DNA from: Streptomyces sp. NBC_00237
Lineage (GTDB): Bacteria; Actinomycetota; Actinomycetes; Streptomycetales; Streptomycetaceae
Assembly (NCBI RefSeq): GCF_026342435.1
Contig: NZ_JAPEMT010000003.1
Coordinates: 558,001-622,000, forward strand
DNA: 64,000 nucleotides
Direction of reading: 5' to 3'
In this document: one piece after another, positions 1-8,129 of the stretch
How positions within the stretch are numbered: position 1 is the first letter of the stretch
How the letters are laid out: every line of letters starts with the position of its first letter
The notes under the pieces: model-generated
What the model was told of the DNA's origin: nothing
The model's database searches: none
The model's input: only the letters and a program-made list of their open reading frames with translations
Made by a program: the position numbers and the translations under genes

Positions 1-407
1 AGGATCTCGTGCTGGAGCGAGATGCAGCGGCTGTCGCGGAAGAACGCCAGCCGCAGCGCCATGTCGAGCTGTTCGGCCGCCGCGTACGACTGGGCCTTCG
101 CGGCGTGCACCGCCTCGTTCGCGGGTGCCGTGGTCACCGGCCAGGCCGACGGATCCTGCTGCCAGGGCTTGAACTCCAACTGGGGCTCCAAGTGCCCCAC
201 TACGGGGATCTCGGCGTCCAGATAGCGCTTAGGGATGGGGAACCGGTTCACGTCTTCCAGCAGGAAGAGGCGGTGGTCCACCCGCAGGCGGTCCTGTACC
301 CGCGCCCGCTCACGGGCGGCGTACAGCCGCGTCAGCCCCACGGTGGCCCATCCGCAGGCCACGTCCGTGTAGACGGCGATCGTGCCTGATGCGACGTCGA
401 TCGGCAT
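1..407 (-). CDS. DsbA/thioredoxin-fold family protein, 3' end cut by window edge
   Basis: Partial minus-strand gene running off the left edge; 135 residues are visible. It starts MPIDVASGTIAVYTDVACGW, with an ATG at 407-405 preceded by GGCAGGGAAA. The beta strand followed by a DxxCxW-type turn, and later blocks such as the stretch around FPIPKR and the Gln/Trp-rich segment, resemble actinobacterial DsbA-family or FrnE-like putative dithiol-disulfide isomerases. The usual CPWC redox motif is not present: the matching position reads ACGWAT, so the second cysteine is missing and ordinary disulfide exchange is unlikely. It is divergent from the baeRF-type gene at 672. Three GGACAA repeats lie about 25-55 bases upstream of its start. 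Family assignment is by eye and moderate; the product could be a non-redox relative that binds a small molecule. Confidence 0.55.
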   Translation of the reverse strand, partial: MPIDVASGTIAVYTDVACGWATVGLTRLYAARERARVQDRLRVDHRLFLLEDVNRFPIPKRYLDAEIPVVGHLEPQLEFKPWQQDPSAWPVTTAPANEAVHAAKAQSYAAAEQLDMALRLAFFRDSRCISLQHEI

Positions 408-430
408 GATTTCCCTGCCCTTCACGGTTT

Positions 431-460
431 TTGTCCGTTTTCTTGTCCACGTTCTTGTCC
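431..460. repeat. Three TTGTCC/GGACAA repeats, 12-bp period
   Basis: TTGTCC occurs at 431-436, 443-448 and 455-460, exactly 12 bases apart (GGACAA on the minus strand). The array sits in the 264-bp divergent intergenic region, just upstream of the DsbA-like gene start at 407. Its regular phasing, near one helical turn, suggests a cooperative activator or repressor site. This is inference only; no regulator is identified. Confidence 0.4.
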
Positions 461-671
461 ACTTCGGATTCTTCGGACCGGCGCGTCGCCCGGCTGTCCG
501 CCGACGGGCCGGTCCGGGCGGAGTACCCGTCTGCCCGCGTCCGACACGAGGGTTCTGCCCGGGGGTGGTGGCCACGGTCCGACGGCTGTTTCGGGCCGGG
601 AGCGATCGGTGTGTGTCCTCCTGCGTCCCTCGGGTACCCGGGCCCTGATCGAGGACGAATAAGGAGGAATT

Positions 672-1862
672 GTGCAACTGTCACCTCTGGCAACGCTGTT
701 GGACCGCCCCGGGCCGTGGGCCTCCGTCTATGCGGACCTGGCCCAGACCGACGAGTCCGGAGCCAAACAGCGTGAGCTGTCGGTACGGGAAGCCTGCCGG
801 GCGCTGGCGGAGGAAGGCGCCGACGCGGCAACCGTCGAGGCAGTGCGCCAAGCTCTGACGGGAGCCGCGGAAGCGGAGGAACCGGGTGGTCACGTGGTCT
901 TCGCTGCCGGGGGCGAGGTGACGTTCAGCCGTCGCCTCGCCCGGCCGCCGCAGCGGCAGAACGCCTGCTGGGCCCCACTGCCCCGTCTGACGCCCCTGCT
1001 GGAACTCGTCGACCAGGACCCGGTCTGCCTCGTCGCCTACATCGACCGGACAGGCGCCGACTTCGAACTGCGCCACACCGGCGGGGTGCGGGAAGCGGGC
1101 GCCGTGGAAGGCCGCCAGTGGCCGGTTCACCGTACGGCCTCCGCCGACTGGTCGGAGCGGCACTTCCAGCTCAAGGTCGAGAACACCTGGGACCACAACG
1201 CGGGCGAGATCGCCGCAGCGCTGAGTACGGCGTTCGAGGAGTCCGGCGCCGATCTGGTCCTCCTGGTCGGCGACCCCCGCGAGCGGCCCGCCGTGCGCGA
1301 GAGGCTGCCCGAGACCGTCCGCCGGGTCGCGGTGGAGACGGAACACGGAGGCCGCGCACCCGGCTCCGGCTCACCCGCGCTGGACGAGGCGATCGAGGCG
1401 GCCCGCAGGCAGTACACCCGTCGCCGGGCCGAGGAGGCGCTCGACCGCTTCCGCGCGGGCCGGGTGGGCACGGACCGGGCGACCGACGCGGTCGAGGGAG
1501 TACCCGCCCTGGTGGAAGCCGCCCGGGAGCACCGGATCGGCACCCTCCTCCTGCGGCCCGGCGGTGCCGACCTCTCGCGGGAGACCTGGGTCGGGGCCGA
1601 ACCGGACCAACTGGCGGTGCGCCGGACCGACGTACAGGCTCTCGGTGAGCGCGATCCGGTTCCGGCACGCGCCGACGACGCTCTGGTGAGGGCTGCGGCG
1701 GCGGCCTCGGCGGAGGTCCTGATCCTCCCTTCCGAGGGCGCCGAGGGCGCCGAGGGCTCCGAGGATTCCGTGGAGGGAATGGCCGCCGATGTCCCCGTGG
1801 GCGGCCTCGGCGCCCTACTGCGCTGGACGAACGAGGCGCCGGATACCGGGAGCGCGCGGTGA
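672..1862 (+). CDS. baeRF (Vms1/eRF1-like) family protein, Rv2629-like
   Basis: This 396-aa protein belongs, by its layout, to the bacterial relatives of archaeo-eukaryotic release factor domains (baeRF2 / mycobacterial Rv2629 group). Seen: an N-terminal all-alpha/beta block starting MQLSPLATLLDRPGPWASVY, a central segment where such proteins carry the eRF1 domain-2 core (AYIDRTGADFELRH), the conserved block NTWDHNAGEIAAALS, a Rossmann-like half (DLVLLVGDPRER), and a C-terminal domain beginning near ALDEAIEAARRQ. The start is GTG at 672, chosen because AAGGAGGAAT lies immediately upstream at 661-670. Family members are thought to act on stalled ribosomes or peptidyl-tRNA and are often linked to stress or dormancy; that role is inferred. 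The next gene, an ANTAR protein, is 346 bp downstream, so it is probably separately transcribed. Confidence 0.75.
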   Translation: MQLSPLATLLDRPGPWASVYADLAQTDESGAKQRELSVREACRALAEEGADAATVEAVRQALTGAAEAEEPGGHVVFAAGGEVTFSRRLARPPQRQNACWAPLPRLTPLLELVDQDPVCLVAYIDRTGADFELRHTGGVREAGAVEGRQWPVHRTASADWSERHFQLKVENTWDHNAGEIAAALSTAFEESGADLVLLVGDPRERPAVRERLPETVRRVAVETEHGGRAPGSGSPALDEAIEAARRQYTRRRAEEALDRFRAGRVGTDRATDAVEGVPALVEAAREHRIGTLLLRPGGADLSRETWVGAEPDQLAVRRTDVQALGERDPVPARADDALVRAAAAASAEVLILPSEGAEGAEGSEDSVEGMAADVPVGGLGALLRWTNEAPDTGSAR

Positions 1863-1960
1863 CGGGCGGTACGACAGCGACCCGTCGTGCTCGCGGGAAT
1901 GTGGGGCCGAGAGCGGGGTAGGGGACATTGAGCGGTCAGGACGTGGCCCGAAGCGGACGT

Positions 1961-1975
1961 TTCGTACGGTACGAA
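1961..1975. promoter_or_regulatory. 15-bp palindrome TTCGTAC-G-GTACGAA, probable operator
   Basis: A perfect 7+1+7 palindrome lies in the 346-bp gap (1863-2208) between the baeRF-like gene and the ANTAR gene. Its size and symmetry fit a dimeric TetR/GntR-type operator; the binding protein is unknown. The rest of the gap holds the hairpin at 2111-2144 and no coding region that I can support. Confidence 0.4.
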
Positions 1976-2110
1976 CAACTCCGTGCGGAGCGACGCGCCC
2001 CCTGACTCCAGCACTTCCGGTCGACCGCTGCCCTCTCGGCAAGGTGGCTCCAGCCCTCGATCCTCAGGTGAAGCAGCGATGGCCCGTAGCGGGGCCAGGG
2101 GGCTCAACTC

Positions 2111-2144
2111 CTCGTTCCCCGCCAGGACACCGGCGGGGAACGAG
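2111..2144 (+). promoter_or_regulatory. Leader hairpin upstream of the ANTAR gene
   Basis: A perfect 13-bp inverted repeat (CTCGTTCCCCGCC, then its complement after an 8-nt loop AGGACACC) ends 64 bases before the ANTAR start codon. It could be a weak terminator or an attenuator-type RNA stem-loop. ANTAR proteins are known RNA hairpin binders, so autoregulation is conceivable, but the loop is larger than the usual hexaloop. Confidence 0.45.
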
Positions 2145-2208
2145 AAGTGACAGTGGAGACGCCTCACCGTTCAGCGGAGCGATGGGGACGAGGGAAGGGA
2201 CAAGCCCC

Positions 2209-2595
2209 ATGGCGACGAAAGAGCTGAACGAACCCGAGGCCGTTCAAGTGCCGCCCGGTGGAGGCGAAGCGGAGCGAACCGCGCGACCGGCCTCCGCACG
2301 CAACACTCCGCCCGCGCAGCCGCCTGCCGCGCTGCGGGAGGAACTGGAGCATCTGCGGAGGGAGTTGAGGGCTCACCAACTGACCGACATGGCACGCGGT
2401 GTGGTGATGGCGATGACCCCGTGCTCGCCGCACCAGGCGTGGCACATCCTGGTGGAGGTGTCCCAGCACACCGGCGCTACGCTCCACACGGTGGCGCAAC
2501 GCCTTGTCGACAGCGTGCAGGGACCCGCACCCTCGCAGCCGATCAGGGAGGCCCTGGCCCGGGCGTGTGAGCGTGTCGTGGCGGAACAAGGCTGA
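2209..2595 (+). CDS. ANTAR domain protein
   Basis: A 128-aa protein with a charged, low-complexity first 60 residues, then a basic helix (REELEHLRRELRAHQ) and an ANTAR domain at about residues 60-115. The three-helix ANTAR signature is clear: a first helix (LTDMARGVVMAM), then CSPHQAWHILVEVSQ, then the third helix TLHTVAQRLVDSV. ANTAR domains bind paired stem-loops in RNA and relieve transcription termination. Here no GAF or receiver sensor domain is attached, as in many short Streptomyces ANTAR proteins that respond through a partner. ATG at 2209 is preferred over an in-frame ATG at 2182 because AGGGAAGGGA lies 8 bases upstream of it. A strong terminator follows at 2608. Confidence 0.8.
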   Translation: MATKELNEPEAVQVPPGGGEAERTARPASARNTPPAQPPAALREELEHLRRELRAHQLTDMARGVVMAMTPCSPHQAWHILVEVSQHTGATLHTVAQRLVDSVQGPAPSQPIREALARACERVVAEQG

Positions 2596-2607
2596 AGTCC
2601 GGGGAAT

Positions 2608-2636
2608 GGGCGGGACGGGAACCACCCGTCCCGCCC
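2608..2636 (+). terminator. Rho-independent-type hairpin after ANTAR gene
   Basis: Perfect 12-bp GC stem (GGGCGGGACGGG and complement) with loop AACCA, 12 bases after the ANTAR stop. As usual in Streptomyces there is no long U tract. Confidence 0.7.
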
Positions 2637-2819
2637 TCCGCGTTGCCGCAGCAGATCGCTACGGCAGCAGGACGATCGCGTACGCCAGGAAGAAGGTGGG
2701 AGGGAAGTCGAGAAGGCGTGTCTGAGTAAGTCGCCCGTGCAATTGTTCAGTTGTTCGCGCCTCTGCGTCCCAGAGCAATGCGGCAGTTCCTGCTGCTGCG
2801 GTCCGGACGGAGGCGGACG

Positions 2820-3090
2820 CTACGCGCCAGGCCGTTCGGCCAGGACCTGGGCGCGGATGCGGCTGCACGCTCCGGTGATGATGCGGGAGACGTGCATCTG
2901 GGAGAGGCCGACTTCGGTGGCTGTGTTCGCCTGGGTCATGTCGGCGAAGTACCGCTGGTAGAGGATCCGCTACTCCCGCTCGGGCAGGGCCCGCAGCGCG
3001 GGTTTCACCGCTTCGCGGTCCAGGGCCGTCTCGAACCGCTCATCAGACTGTCCGAGGACGTTCAGCGGGCTGAAGGTCGCCTTCGCCTTC
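2820..3090 (-). pseudogene. Relic of SigB/SigF-family sigma factor (3' part)
   Basis: Reading the minus strand from about 3090 gives a continuous SigB/SigF-like C-terminal region: a linker (ATFSPLNVLGQSDERFETAL), then region 4 beginning ALPERE and continuing RILYQRYFADMTQAN, TEVGLSQMHVSRIITG and RIRAQVL. An in-frame TAG at 2972-2970 replaces the residue after ALPERE, where the family has Arg. No start codon or regions 1-3 are present upstream; the homology simply begins at the linker. It is therefore a 5'-truncated, nonsense-interrupted remnant. A stop-codon sequencing error would not rescue it, because the promoter-binding region 2 is gone. Confidence 0.75.
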
Positions 3091-3130
3091 CCGCATCCTG
3101 CAGGAGACCTCCTTTCGCGTACGTGGTACC

Positions 3131-3166
3131 GAGGCCGCCCTGCGGAAGGAATCGCAGGGCGGCCTC
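3131..3166 (-). terminator. Strong hairpin ending the P450 operon
   Basis: Perfect 14-bp stem (GAGGCCGCCCTGCG / CGCAGGGCGGCCTC) with loop GAAGGAAT, 27 bases past the P450 stop codon on the minus strand. Confidence 0.75.
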
Positions 3167-3192
3167 AGCGTGCCGAGAGGCGTGCGCGCGGG

Positions 3193-4482
3193 TCAGCGGG
3201 TGGCTGCGGCCCCGAGCGGTCGCTCGGAATGCGGTGACCGTACGTTCGCCAGGACGACCCCGCTGCGCGGCCGGGTCGGGATGCGGTGCAGCGGGATCGT
3301 CAGGTCCTGGGCGGGGACGTCGTAGGACAGCCGGGCCAGACGCGGCGCGAGGGTGGCCAGCAGGGCCACGGTGACGTCCTCGCCCGGGCAGCGGTGACCG
3401 GCGGCCGGATCGCCGCCGCCCTGCGGGACGAGCGTGTCGCGTTCCGGCGGGCGGCCGAGGAAGCGGTCCGGGTCGAAGGCGTACGGGTCGGGCCACAGCT
3501 TCTCGTCGTGGTTCAGGCCGTAGAGGTCGAGCAGGACCATCGTCCCGGCCGGGATCTCCCTGTCCTGCCACCGGGCCCCTTCGGCGGCCAGGCCCGCGAC
3601 GAAGGGTGCGAACGGGTAGAAGCGGCGCACCTCGTGGGCGAAGGCCACGGCCTCCTCGGCACCGCCGCGCACCAGGAACTCACGCTGTCGCGGCCACCGG
3701 TGCAGGGCGTGGGCGGCGAAGGCGACGAACCAGCTGACGGCCACGGTCGGCCGGACGACGTTGAGGACTTCCACGGCCGCCGTGCGCGGATCGAGCCGTG
3801 TGCCGTCGGCATCCCGGTGGGCGGCTACGGCGGCGAGTGCGGTGGAGGCACTGCCGGGGCCCTCCTGTCCGGGCTCTGCCGCACGGGCGCGCTCGCGTTC
3901 CGTGGTGACGAGGTCGGCGATCCTCGCCTCTTGGCGGTGACGGGCGCGGCGGGCCCGGAAGTGGCGTGGGCCGGCCGTGGCGAACCCGTCGACCATCGCC
4001 ACCAGGTCCGCGGCCGTCTGCCGGGCGCCGTCGGGTCCTTCCGGCAGAGCCACCCCGGCCCAGGCACAGACGGCGCGCGTGATCACTTCGGCTGCTTCGT
4101 CGAACAGCACCGCCCGGCCCCGTGCCGCCCAGCGTGCTGCCGCGCGGTCCCATTCGGTGGCCGCGAGGCCGGTCAGTTCGTGCACGGCCTCCGGGTCCTT
4201 GAGCTCGGTCAGGAACATCGCCTTCCGGGTGCGGTGGGATTCTCCGTCCAGGGTGTGCACGGCTCCACGCCCGAAGAGCGTGTCGAGGAGGGGGCCGGGC
4301 AGCGCGTCCTGCCGTACGACGTGCCGCTCGTCGTAGAACCAGCGCACCGCGTCCGTGCCGTGCAGGGCGAGGGCGCTGCGGCCCGCCAGCCGCGTCCACA
4401 ACGGGCCGTCGTCGCTGCGGCGTCGCAGGTCGGGCAGCCAGCCGTAGCCCTTGACGAGGAGGGGGAGGGTGTTGTCGATCAT
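3193..4482 (-). CDS. CYP152-type cytochrome P450 (fatty-acid peroxygenase-like)
   Basis: A 429-aa P450. The haem-binding loop near residue 375 reads GGDPAAGHRCPGEDVTVALL in pieces, with the Cys thiolate ligand in GHRCPGE. The I-helix lacks the usual (A/G)Gx(D/E)T acid-alcohol pair; the matching stretch is VVRPTVAVSWFVAFA. An Arg-Pro pair there is the hallmark of the CYP152 peroxygenases (P450-BSbeta, P450-SPalpha), in which the fatty-acid carboxylate held by Arg acts as general acid and hydrogen peroxide replaces redox partners. Alpha/beta-hydroxylation or decarboxylation of a fatty acid is thus the likely reaction. ATG at 4482 has GGAAGGAC upstream. It is the last gene of an operon, 64 bp after the CrtI-like gene, and ends at the hairpin at 3131. 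No ferredoxin gene lies nearby, consistent with peroxygenase use. Confidence 0.82.
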   Translation of the reverse strand: MIDNTLPLLVKGYGWLPDLRRRSDDGPLWTRLAGRSALALHGTDAVRWFYDERHVVRQDALPGPLLDTLFGRGAVHTLDGESHRTRKAMFLTELKDPEAVHELTGLAATEWDRAAARWAARGRAVLFDEAAEVITRAVCAWAGVALPEGPDGARQTAADLVAMVDGFATAGPRHFRARRARHRQEARIADLVTTERERARAAEPGQEGPGSASTALAAVAAHRDADGTRLDPRTAAVEVLNVVRPTVAVSWFVAFAAHALHRWPRQREFLVRGGAEEAVAFAHEVRRFYPFAPFVAGLAAEGARWQDREIPAGTMVLLDLYGLNHDEKLWPDPYAFDPDRFLGRPPERDTLVPQGGGDPAAGHRCPGEDVTVALLATLAPRLARLSYDVPAQDLTIPLHRIPTRPRSGVVLANVRSPHSERPLGAAATR

Positions 4483-4546
4483 GATCGCTGTCCTTCCGGT
4501 GAACTCGGGGTGCGGACGGACCGGACGGGGGCGAGGGGCAGGGTGT

Positions 4547-6157
4547 TCACCGCCGTCGCCCGGTCAGCGCGCGCTGTGCCGCCACGGCGGCGCTGCGGAA
4601 CGGGCCTCGGGCGCGCAGGGCGGCCCGGGCCGCGTTGGCTCCCGGGGCGCCGTGCACGCCGCCGCCGGGGTGGGCGGAGGCCGAGGCGAGGTAGAGGCCG
4701 CGCACCGGGGTCTCGGGGCGGCCGGTGCCCGGGACGGGGCGCCAGACGAGCTGTTGGTGCAAGGACGCGGTGCCGCCGTTGATGGCCCCGTTGCGCAGAT
4801 TGGCGTTCGCCGCCTGGAGGGTGGGCGGGGCGAGGACGCGGCGGTCGCGGACGCGGTCGCGGAAACCCGGTGCGTACCGTTCGACCTGCTCCTCCATCCG
4901 GTCGGCCATCGCCTCCTGCTCCCCCTTGTCCCAGCTGCCGCTGATCCGGCTGTCTCCGGCGTCGCCGCGCACCTCCTGCGGCACGTGGGTGTACGCCCAG
5001 GCGGATTCCGTGCCGGTGGGGGAGCGGGACGGGTCCGCCGTGGTCATCTGCCCGAAGAGCAGGAACGGGCGGTCCGGGACCCGGCCGGTGGCCAGTTGGG
5101 CGGCGAACCGGGTGAGGTCGTCGACGCCGTCCGTGAGGTGCACGGTGCCCGCCCCCGCGGCCTCGGACGCGGTCCACGGGACGGGTCCTTCGAGCGCCCA
5201 GTCCACCTTGAACGTCGCGAAGTCCCAGGCGAACCGCCGCAGGTCGTCGTGGACACGGGACGGGAGATGGGCCGAGGCGACCAGCTCGCGGTAGAGCTGG
5301 GGTGCGCTGACGTCGGCGAGCACCGCGTGCCGGGCGCGTACCGCCTCCCCGTCGGCGGTGCGTACGCCCAGCGCCCTGCCGCCGCGCACCACCACCTCGG
5401 TGACCTGCCGCCCGCAGTACACATCGCCTCCGCGCTCGCGCAGCCGGGCCACCAGGGCGTCGGTGAGCGCCCCCGCGCCGCCGACCGGCACCGGGAAGCC
5501 GTGGCTCTGGCCGAGCATGGACATCAGCCAGCCGAATCCGCCGCTTCCGGCCGCCTCCGGGGCCAGGTCCGCGTGCAGCGCGTTCCCGGCCAGCAGCAGC
5601 CTGCCGCCTTCCCCGGCGAACTTCTCCTCGCCCAGCCGCCGTACCGGAAGCAGCAGTTCCCGTACGAAGCGGAGCCCGCCCGCAGCACGTACGCGCGCGG
5701 CGAGCGCCGCACCCGACCGCACGGGCGGGAAGGGCGTGAACAGGGCGTCCAGCACGGGCCCGCCGACCCGGTCCCAGCCCGCGCACAGCTCCCGCCACGC
5801 CTGCCCGTCGCCCGGTGCGAAACCGTCCAGGCTCCCGGCGGTCACCTCACGGTCGCGGTCCAGCACCGCACAGCGCCCGTCCGGCAGCGGGTGGGCGAGT
5901 ACGTGCGGGGCGTGGCTCCAGCGCAGGCCGTACCGGTCCAGACCGAGGGCGCCGATCACGGGGGAGGCAGCGGCGAGCGGGTAGAACGCGCTGAAGACGT
6001 CACTGACGTAGTCCGGGTGCACGGCACGATCGCTGCGCACCGCACCGCCCGGCTGGTCCTGCGCCTCCAGGACGGTCACCTGCCATCCGGCGTCGGCCAG
6101 CAGGTTCGCGGCGACGAGCCCGTTGGGCCCGCTGCCGATCACCACGGCGTCAGGCAT
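4547..6157 (-). CDS. FAD-dependent oxidoreductase, phytoene-desaturase (CrtI)-like
   Basis: A 536-aa flavoprotein with the N-terminal dinucleotide motif VVIGSGPNGLVAANLLADAG and the second fingerprint EAQDQPGGAVRSD. Near the C terminus comes the family's FAD-closing segment around LYLASASAHPGGGVHGAPG. Length and layout fit the CrtI/PYROXD2-like amine-oxidase superfamily. These enzymes dehydrogenate or isomerise lipophilic substrates; the true substrate is unknown and need not be a carotenoid, since no phytoene synthase is present. The start is ATG at 6157: the SRPBCC stop lies at 6152-6150, so the two genes overlap by 8 bases and are probably translationally coupled. The operon order SRPBCC - oxidase - CYP152 suggests joint processing of a fatty-acyl or similar hydrophobic compound. 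Confidence 0.78.
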   Translation of the reverse strand: MPDAVVIGSGPNGLVAANLLADAGWQVTVLEAQDQPGGAVRSDRAVHPDYVSDVFSAFYPLAAASPVIGALGLDRYGLRWSHAPHVLAHPLPDGRCAVLDRDREVTAGSLDGFAPGDGQAWRELCAGWDRVGGPVLDALFTPFPPVRSGAALAARVRAAGGLRFVRELLLPVRRLGEEKFAGEGGRLLLAGNALHADLAPEAAGSGGFGWLMSMLGQSHGFPVPVGGAGALTDALVARLRERGGDVYCGRQVTEVVVRGGRALGVRTADGEAVRARHAVLADVSAPQLYRELVASAHLPSRVHDDLRRFAWDFATFKVDWALEGPVPWTASEAAGAGTVHLTDGVDDLTRFAAQLATGRVPDRPFLLFGQMTTADPSRSPTGTESAWAYTHVPQEVRGDAGDSRISGSWDKGEQEAMADRMEEQVERYAPGFRDRVRDRRVLAPPTLQAANANLRNGAINGGTASLHQQLVWRPVPGTGRPETPVRGLYLASASAHPGGGVHGAPGANAARAALRARGPFRSAAVAAQRALTGRRR

Positions 6158-6638
6158 CGGCCCGCTCTCCGCCCCGGTCCGGAGCCCGCTCGTCGCTCCC
6201 GTGAGGTGCCGACTCCTCGACGATCCGGGCGAGCCTGCCGAGCAGACGGCGGTGGCGCAGTTGCAGCAGGGCGTCCACGGCACTGTTGTGCAGGGCACCC
6301 CCCACGCCGCGCAGCGGATGTTCGTCGAGGACGACCAGGGTGTGCTCGCCCCAGGGGCGGATGTCGAAGGCGATGCGGGCAGTGCCGAGGGGGCCGCTGT
6401 GGGCCTCCAACTCCAGGGCGTACGGCGGCTCGTGGCGGCGCACGACGGTGGTTCCCTCGAACTCCCCGGGGCCGAACCGGACGGTGTAGAGCAGGGTCGA
6501 GCCGGGTTTCGGCCAGTCGCCCTCGCCCGGCCGCGACGCGTGCGTGCCGACCACCCATTCGTGGTAGCGCGATGGGTCGCACAGCACGTCCCACAGCGCG
6601 TGGGGAGGTCGGCGGATGAGCTGGTGTCGTACTGCCAT
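6150..6638 (-). CDS. SRPBCC (START-like) family protein
   Basis: A 162-aa protein with the helix-grip layout of the SRPBCC/polyketide-cyclase superfamily: N-terminal strand and helix (HQLIRRPPHALWDVLCDPSR), the conserved YHEWVVGT segment, a series of beta strands (LLYTVRFGPGEFEG, ALELEAHSG), and a long C-terminal helix (NSAVDALLQLRHRRLLGRL). Such proteins hold hydrophobic ligands in a deep cavity. It is first in the minus-strand operon and overlaps the CrtI-like gene by 8 bp. ATG at 6638 has GGAGGAAC upstream. The 235-bp gap to the divergent SDR gene at 6874 probably holds both promoters. It may present or bind the operon's lipid substrate; that is inferred. Confidence 0.78.
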   Translation of the reverse strand: MAVRHQLIRRPPHALWDVLCDPSRYHEWVVGTHASRPGEGDWPKPGSTLLYTVRFGPGEFEGTTVVRRHEPPYALELEAHSGPLGTARIAFDIRPWGEHTLVVLDEHPLRGVGGALHNSAVDALLQLRHRRLLGRLARIVEESAPHGSDERAPDRGGERADA

Positions 6639-6873
6639 GGTTCCTCCGGTCGGCCCGCTCGGCCGTCAGATCGTCTGACAGCTGGTGGCCGCTGGTTGGA
6701 CGCTGGTGGTTGCCCCCGCAGGTGCCGAGTGACCAGCCGGGCCCGCTTTACACCCCTCGCCGCGTCGCACCGACGGGTGGTGTGGCTCCCCTCGGTCCTG
6801 GGTACCCGGCCGGGCCGGTGCGCGGGCAGCGCACCGGGATCCGACCTCGTACGAACGGAAGGAGCCGGAGCAC

Positions 6874-7887
6874 GTGACTGCTGACATGGACAAGGTCGTC
6901 GTGATCACGGGGGCGTCGAGCGGCGTCGGCCGGGCCTGCGCGCGGGAATTCGCGGAACGGGGGTGCGCCCTGGTGCTGGCCGCCCGCCGCGCGGACGAAC
7001 TGGAGGACCTCGCCGGACAGTGCCGCACCGAACACGGCGCGCGCACGCTCGCGGTGCCCACCGACGTGACGGACGCGAAGGCGGTGGACGACCTCGCCCG
7101 GCGGGCCGTCGCCGAGTTCGGGCGGATCGACGTCTGGCTCAACAACGCCGCGGTGGCGGCCTTCGGCGCTCTTCACGAGGTGCCGCACGAGGTGTTCCGG
7201 CAGGTCCTGGACGTGAACGTACTGGGCTGCGTCAACGGTTCCCGCGCGGCCCTGCGCGTGATGTACGGCCAGCGGCAGGGCACGGTCGTCAACGTGTCCT
7301 CGGTCGTGGGCGCCGCCGTCGTCCCGTACAACACCCCCTACGTCCTGTCCAAGGCGGCGATCCGCGCACTGGGCGGCAGCCTCCGCCAGGAACTCCGCCT
7401 CGCCGGGCAGGACGACGTCCACGTCTGCACCGTGCTCCCCGCGAGCATGGACACCCCCTTCTTCCGCAACGCGGCCAACTACTCGGGCCGCGCCGTGACC
7501 CCCATGGCCCCCGTCTACACCGCGCGCCGTGCCGCGAAGACGGTGGTCCGGCTGGCGCTGCGCCCCCGCCGGGAGGCGTACGTCGGCCCTGCGGGCAGGG
7601 TCCTGGGCATCCAGTCGAAGCTGACCCCGGCCCTCGTGGAGCGGGTGCTGGCCCGGCAGATGGACCGCTCCCACCTCTCCCGCACCCGTACGGCACCGCT
7701 CACCGAAGGCAACGTCCTGCGGCCCTCCGCCGACCCGGCGACGGTGGACGGCGGCTGGCACGGCCGCAGGCGCACCGCACTGCGCAGGGCCGGCGCCCTG
7801 ACGCTGGCGGCGGGCCTGGCGGGGGCGGGGCTGATGGCCCGGGGGCGGCCGCGTACGACGCTCGTCGAGAAGCGCGGACGCAGGTGA
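6874..7887 (+). CDS. Short-chain dehydrogenase/reductase with C-terminal membrane anchor
   Basis: A 337-aa SDR. The Rossmann motif TGASSGVG is at about residue 12, the structural NNAA motif near residue 90, and the catalytic Ser (VSSVVG) and YxxxK (YVLSK) near residues 140-167. The extra C-terminal 90 residues exceed a normal SDR and end with a hydrophobic segment (ALTLAAGLAGAGLMARG), followed by basic residues, so the enzyme is probably tethered to the membrane. GTG at 6874 is used because GGAAGGAGCC precedes it; the in-frame ATG four codons on has no better site. It is divergent from the SRPBCC-CrtI-P450 operon and may complete the same oxidation/reduction path on a hydrophobic alcohol or ketone. 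Confidence 0.82.
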   Translation: MTADMDKVVVITGASSGVGRACAREFAERGCALVLAARRADELEDLAGQCRTEHGARTLAVPTDVTDAKAVDDLARRAVAEFGRIDVWLNNAAVAAFGALHEVPHEVFRQVLDVNVLGCVNGSRAALRVMYGQRQGTVVNVSSVVGAAVVPYNTPYVLSKAAIRALGGSLRQELRLAGQDDVHVCTVLPASMDTPFFRNAANYSGRAVTPMAPVYTARRAAKTVVRLALRPRREAYVGPAGRVLGIQSKLTPALVERVLARQMDRSHLSRTRTAPLTEGNVLRPSADPATVDGGWHGRRRTALRRAGALTLAAGLAGAGLMARGRPRTTLVEKRGRR

Positions 7888-8129
7888 GCAACAGGAGCGG
7901 GCACGGAGATTGAGGCGGACCGGATCGCGCGGCCGTGGGGTCGCCGGACACGCACGGGAAGCACGAGCCGTGGCCCGACCGGACCGACACCCACCTCGCG
8001 GCAGCCCGCGCGGAAATGGCGCTGTGGTGCCTTCCAGAGGGAGCGGGCACGTCGATACAGTCCATCGTCAGGCAGGGGGCCCGGGGACAGAAACGTGTCT
8101 GCGGGCGGGGCCGGAAGGAAGAATCGCAG

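Noticed and set aside
4547..6157. Carotenoid pathway for the CrtI-like gene
   Set aside because: No phytoene synthase, GGPP synthase or cyclase nearby; neighbours (CYP152, SRPBCC) point to another lipid substrate.
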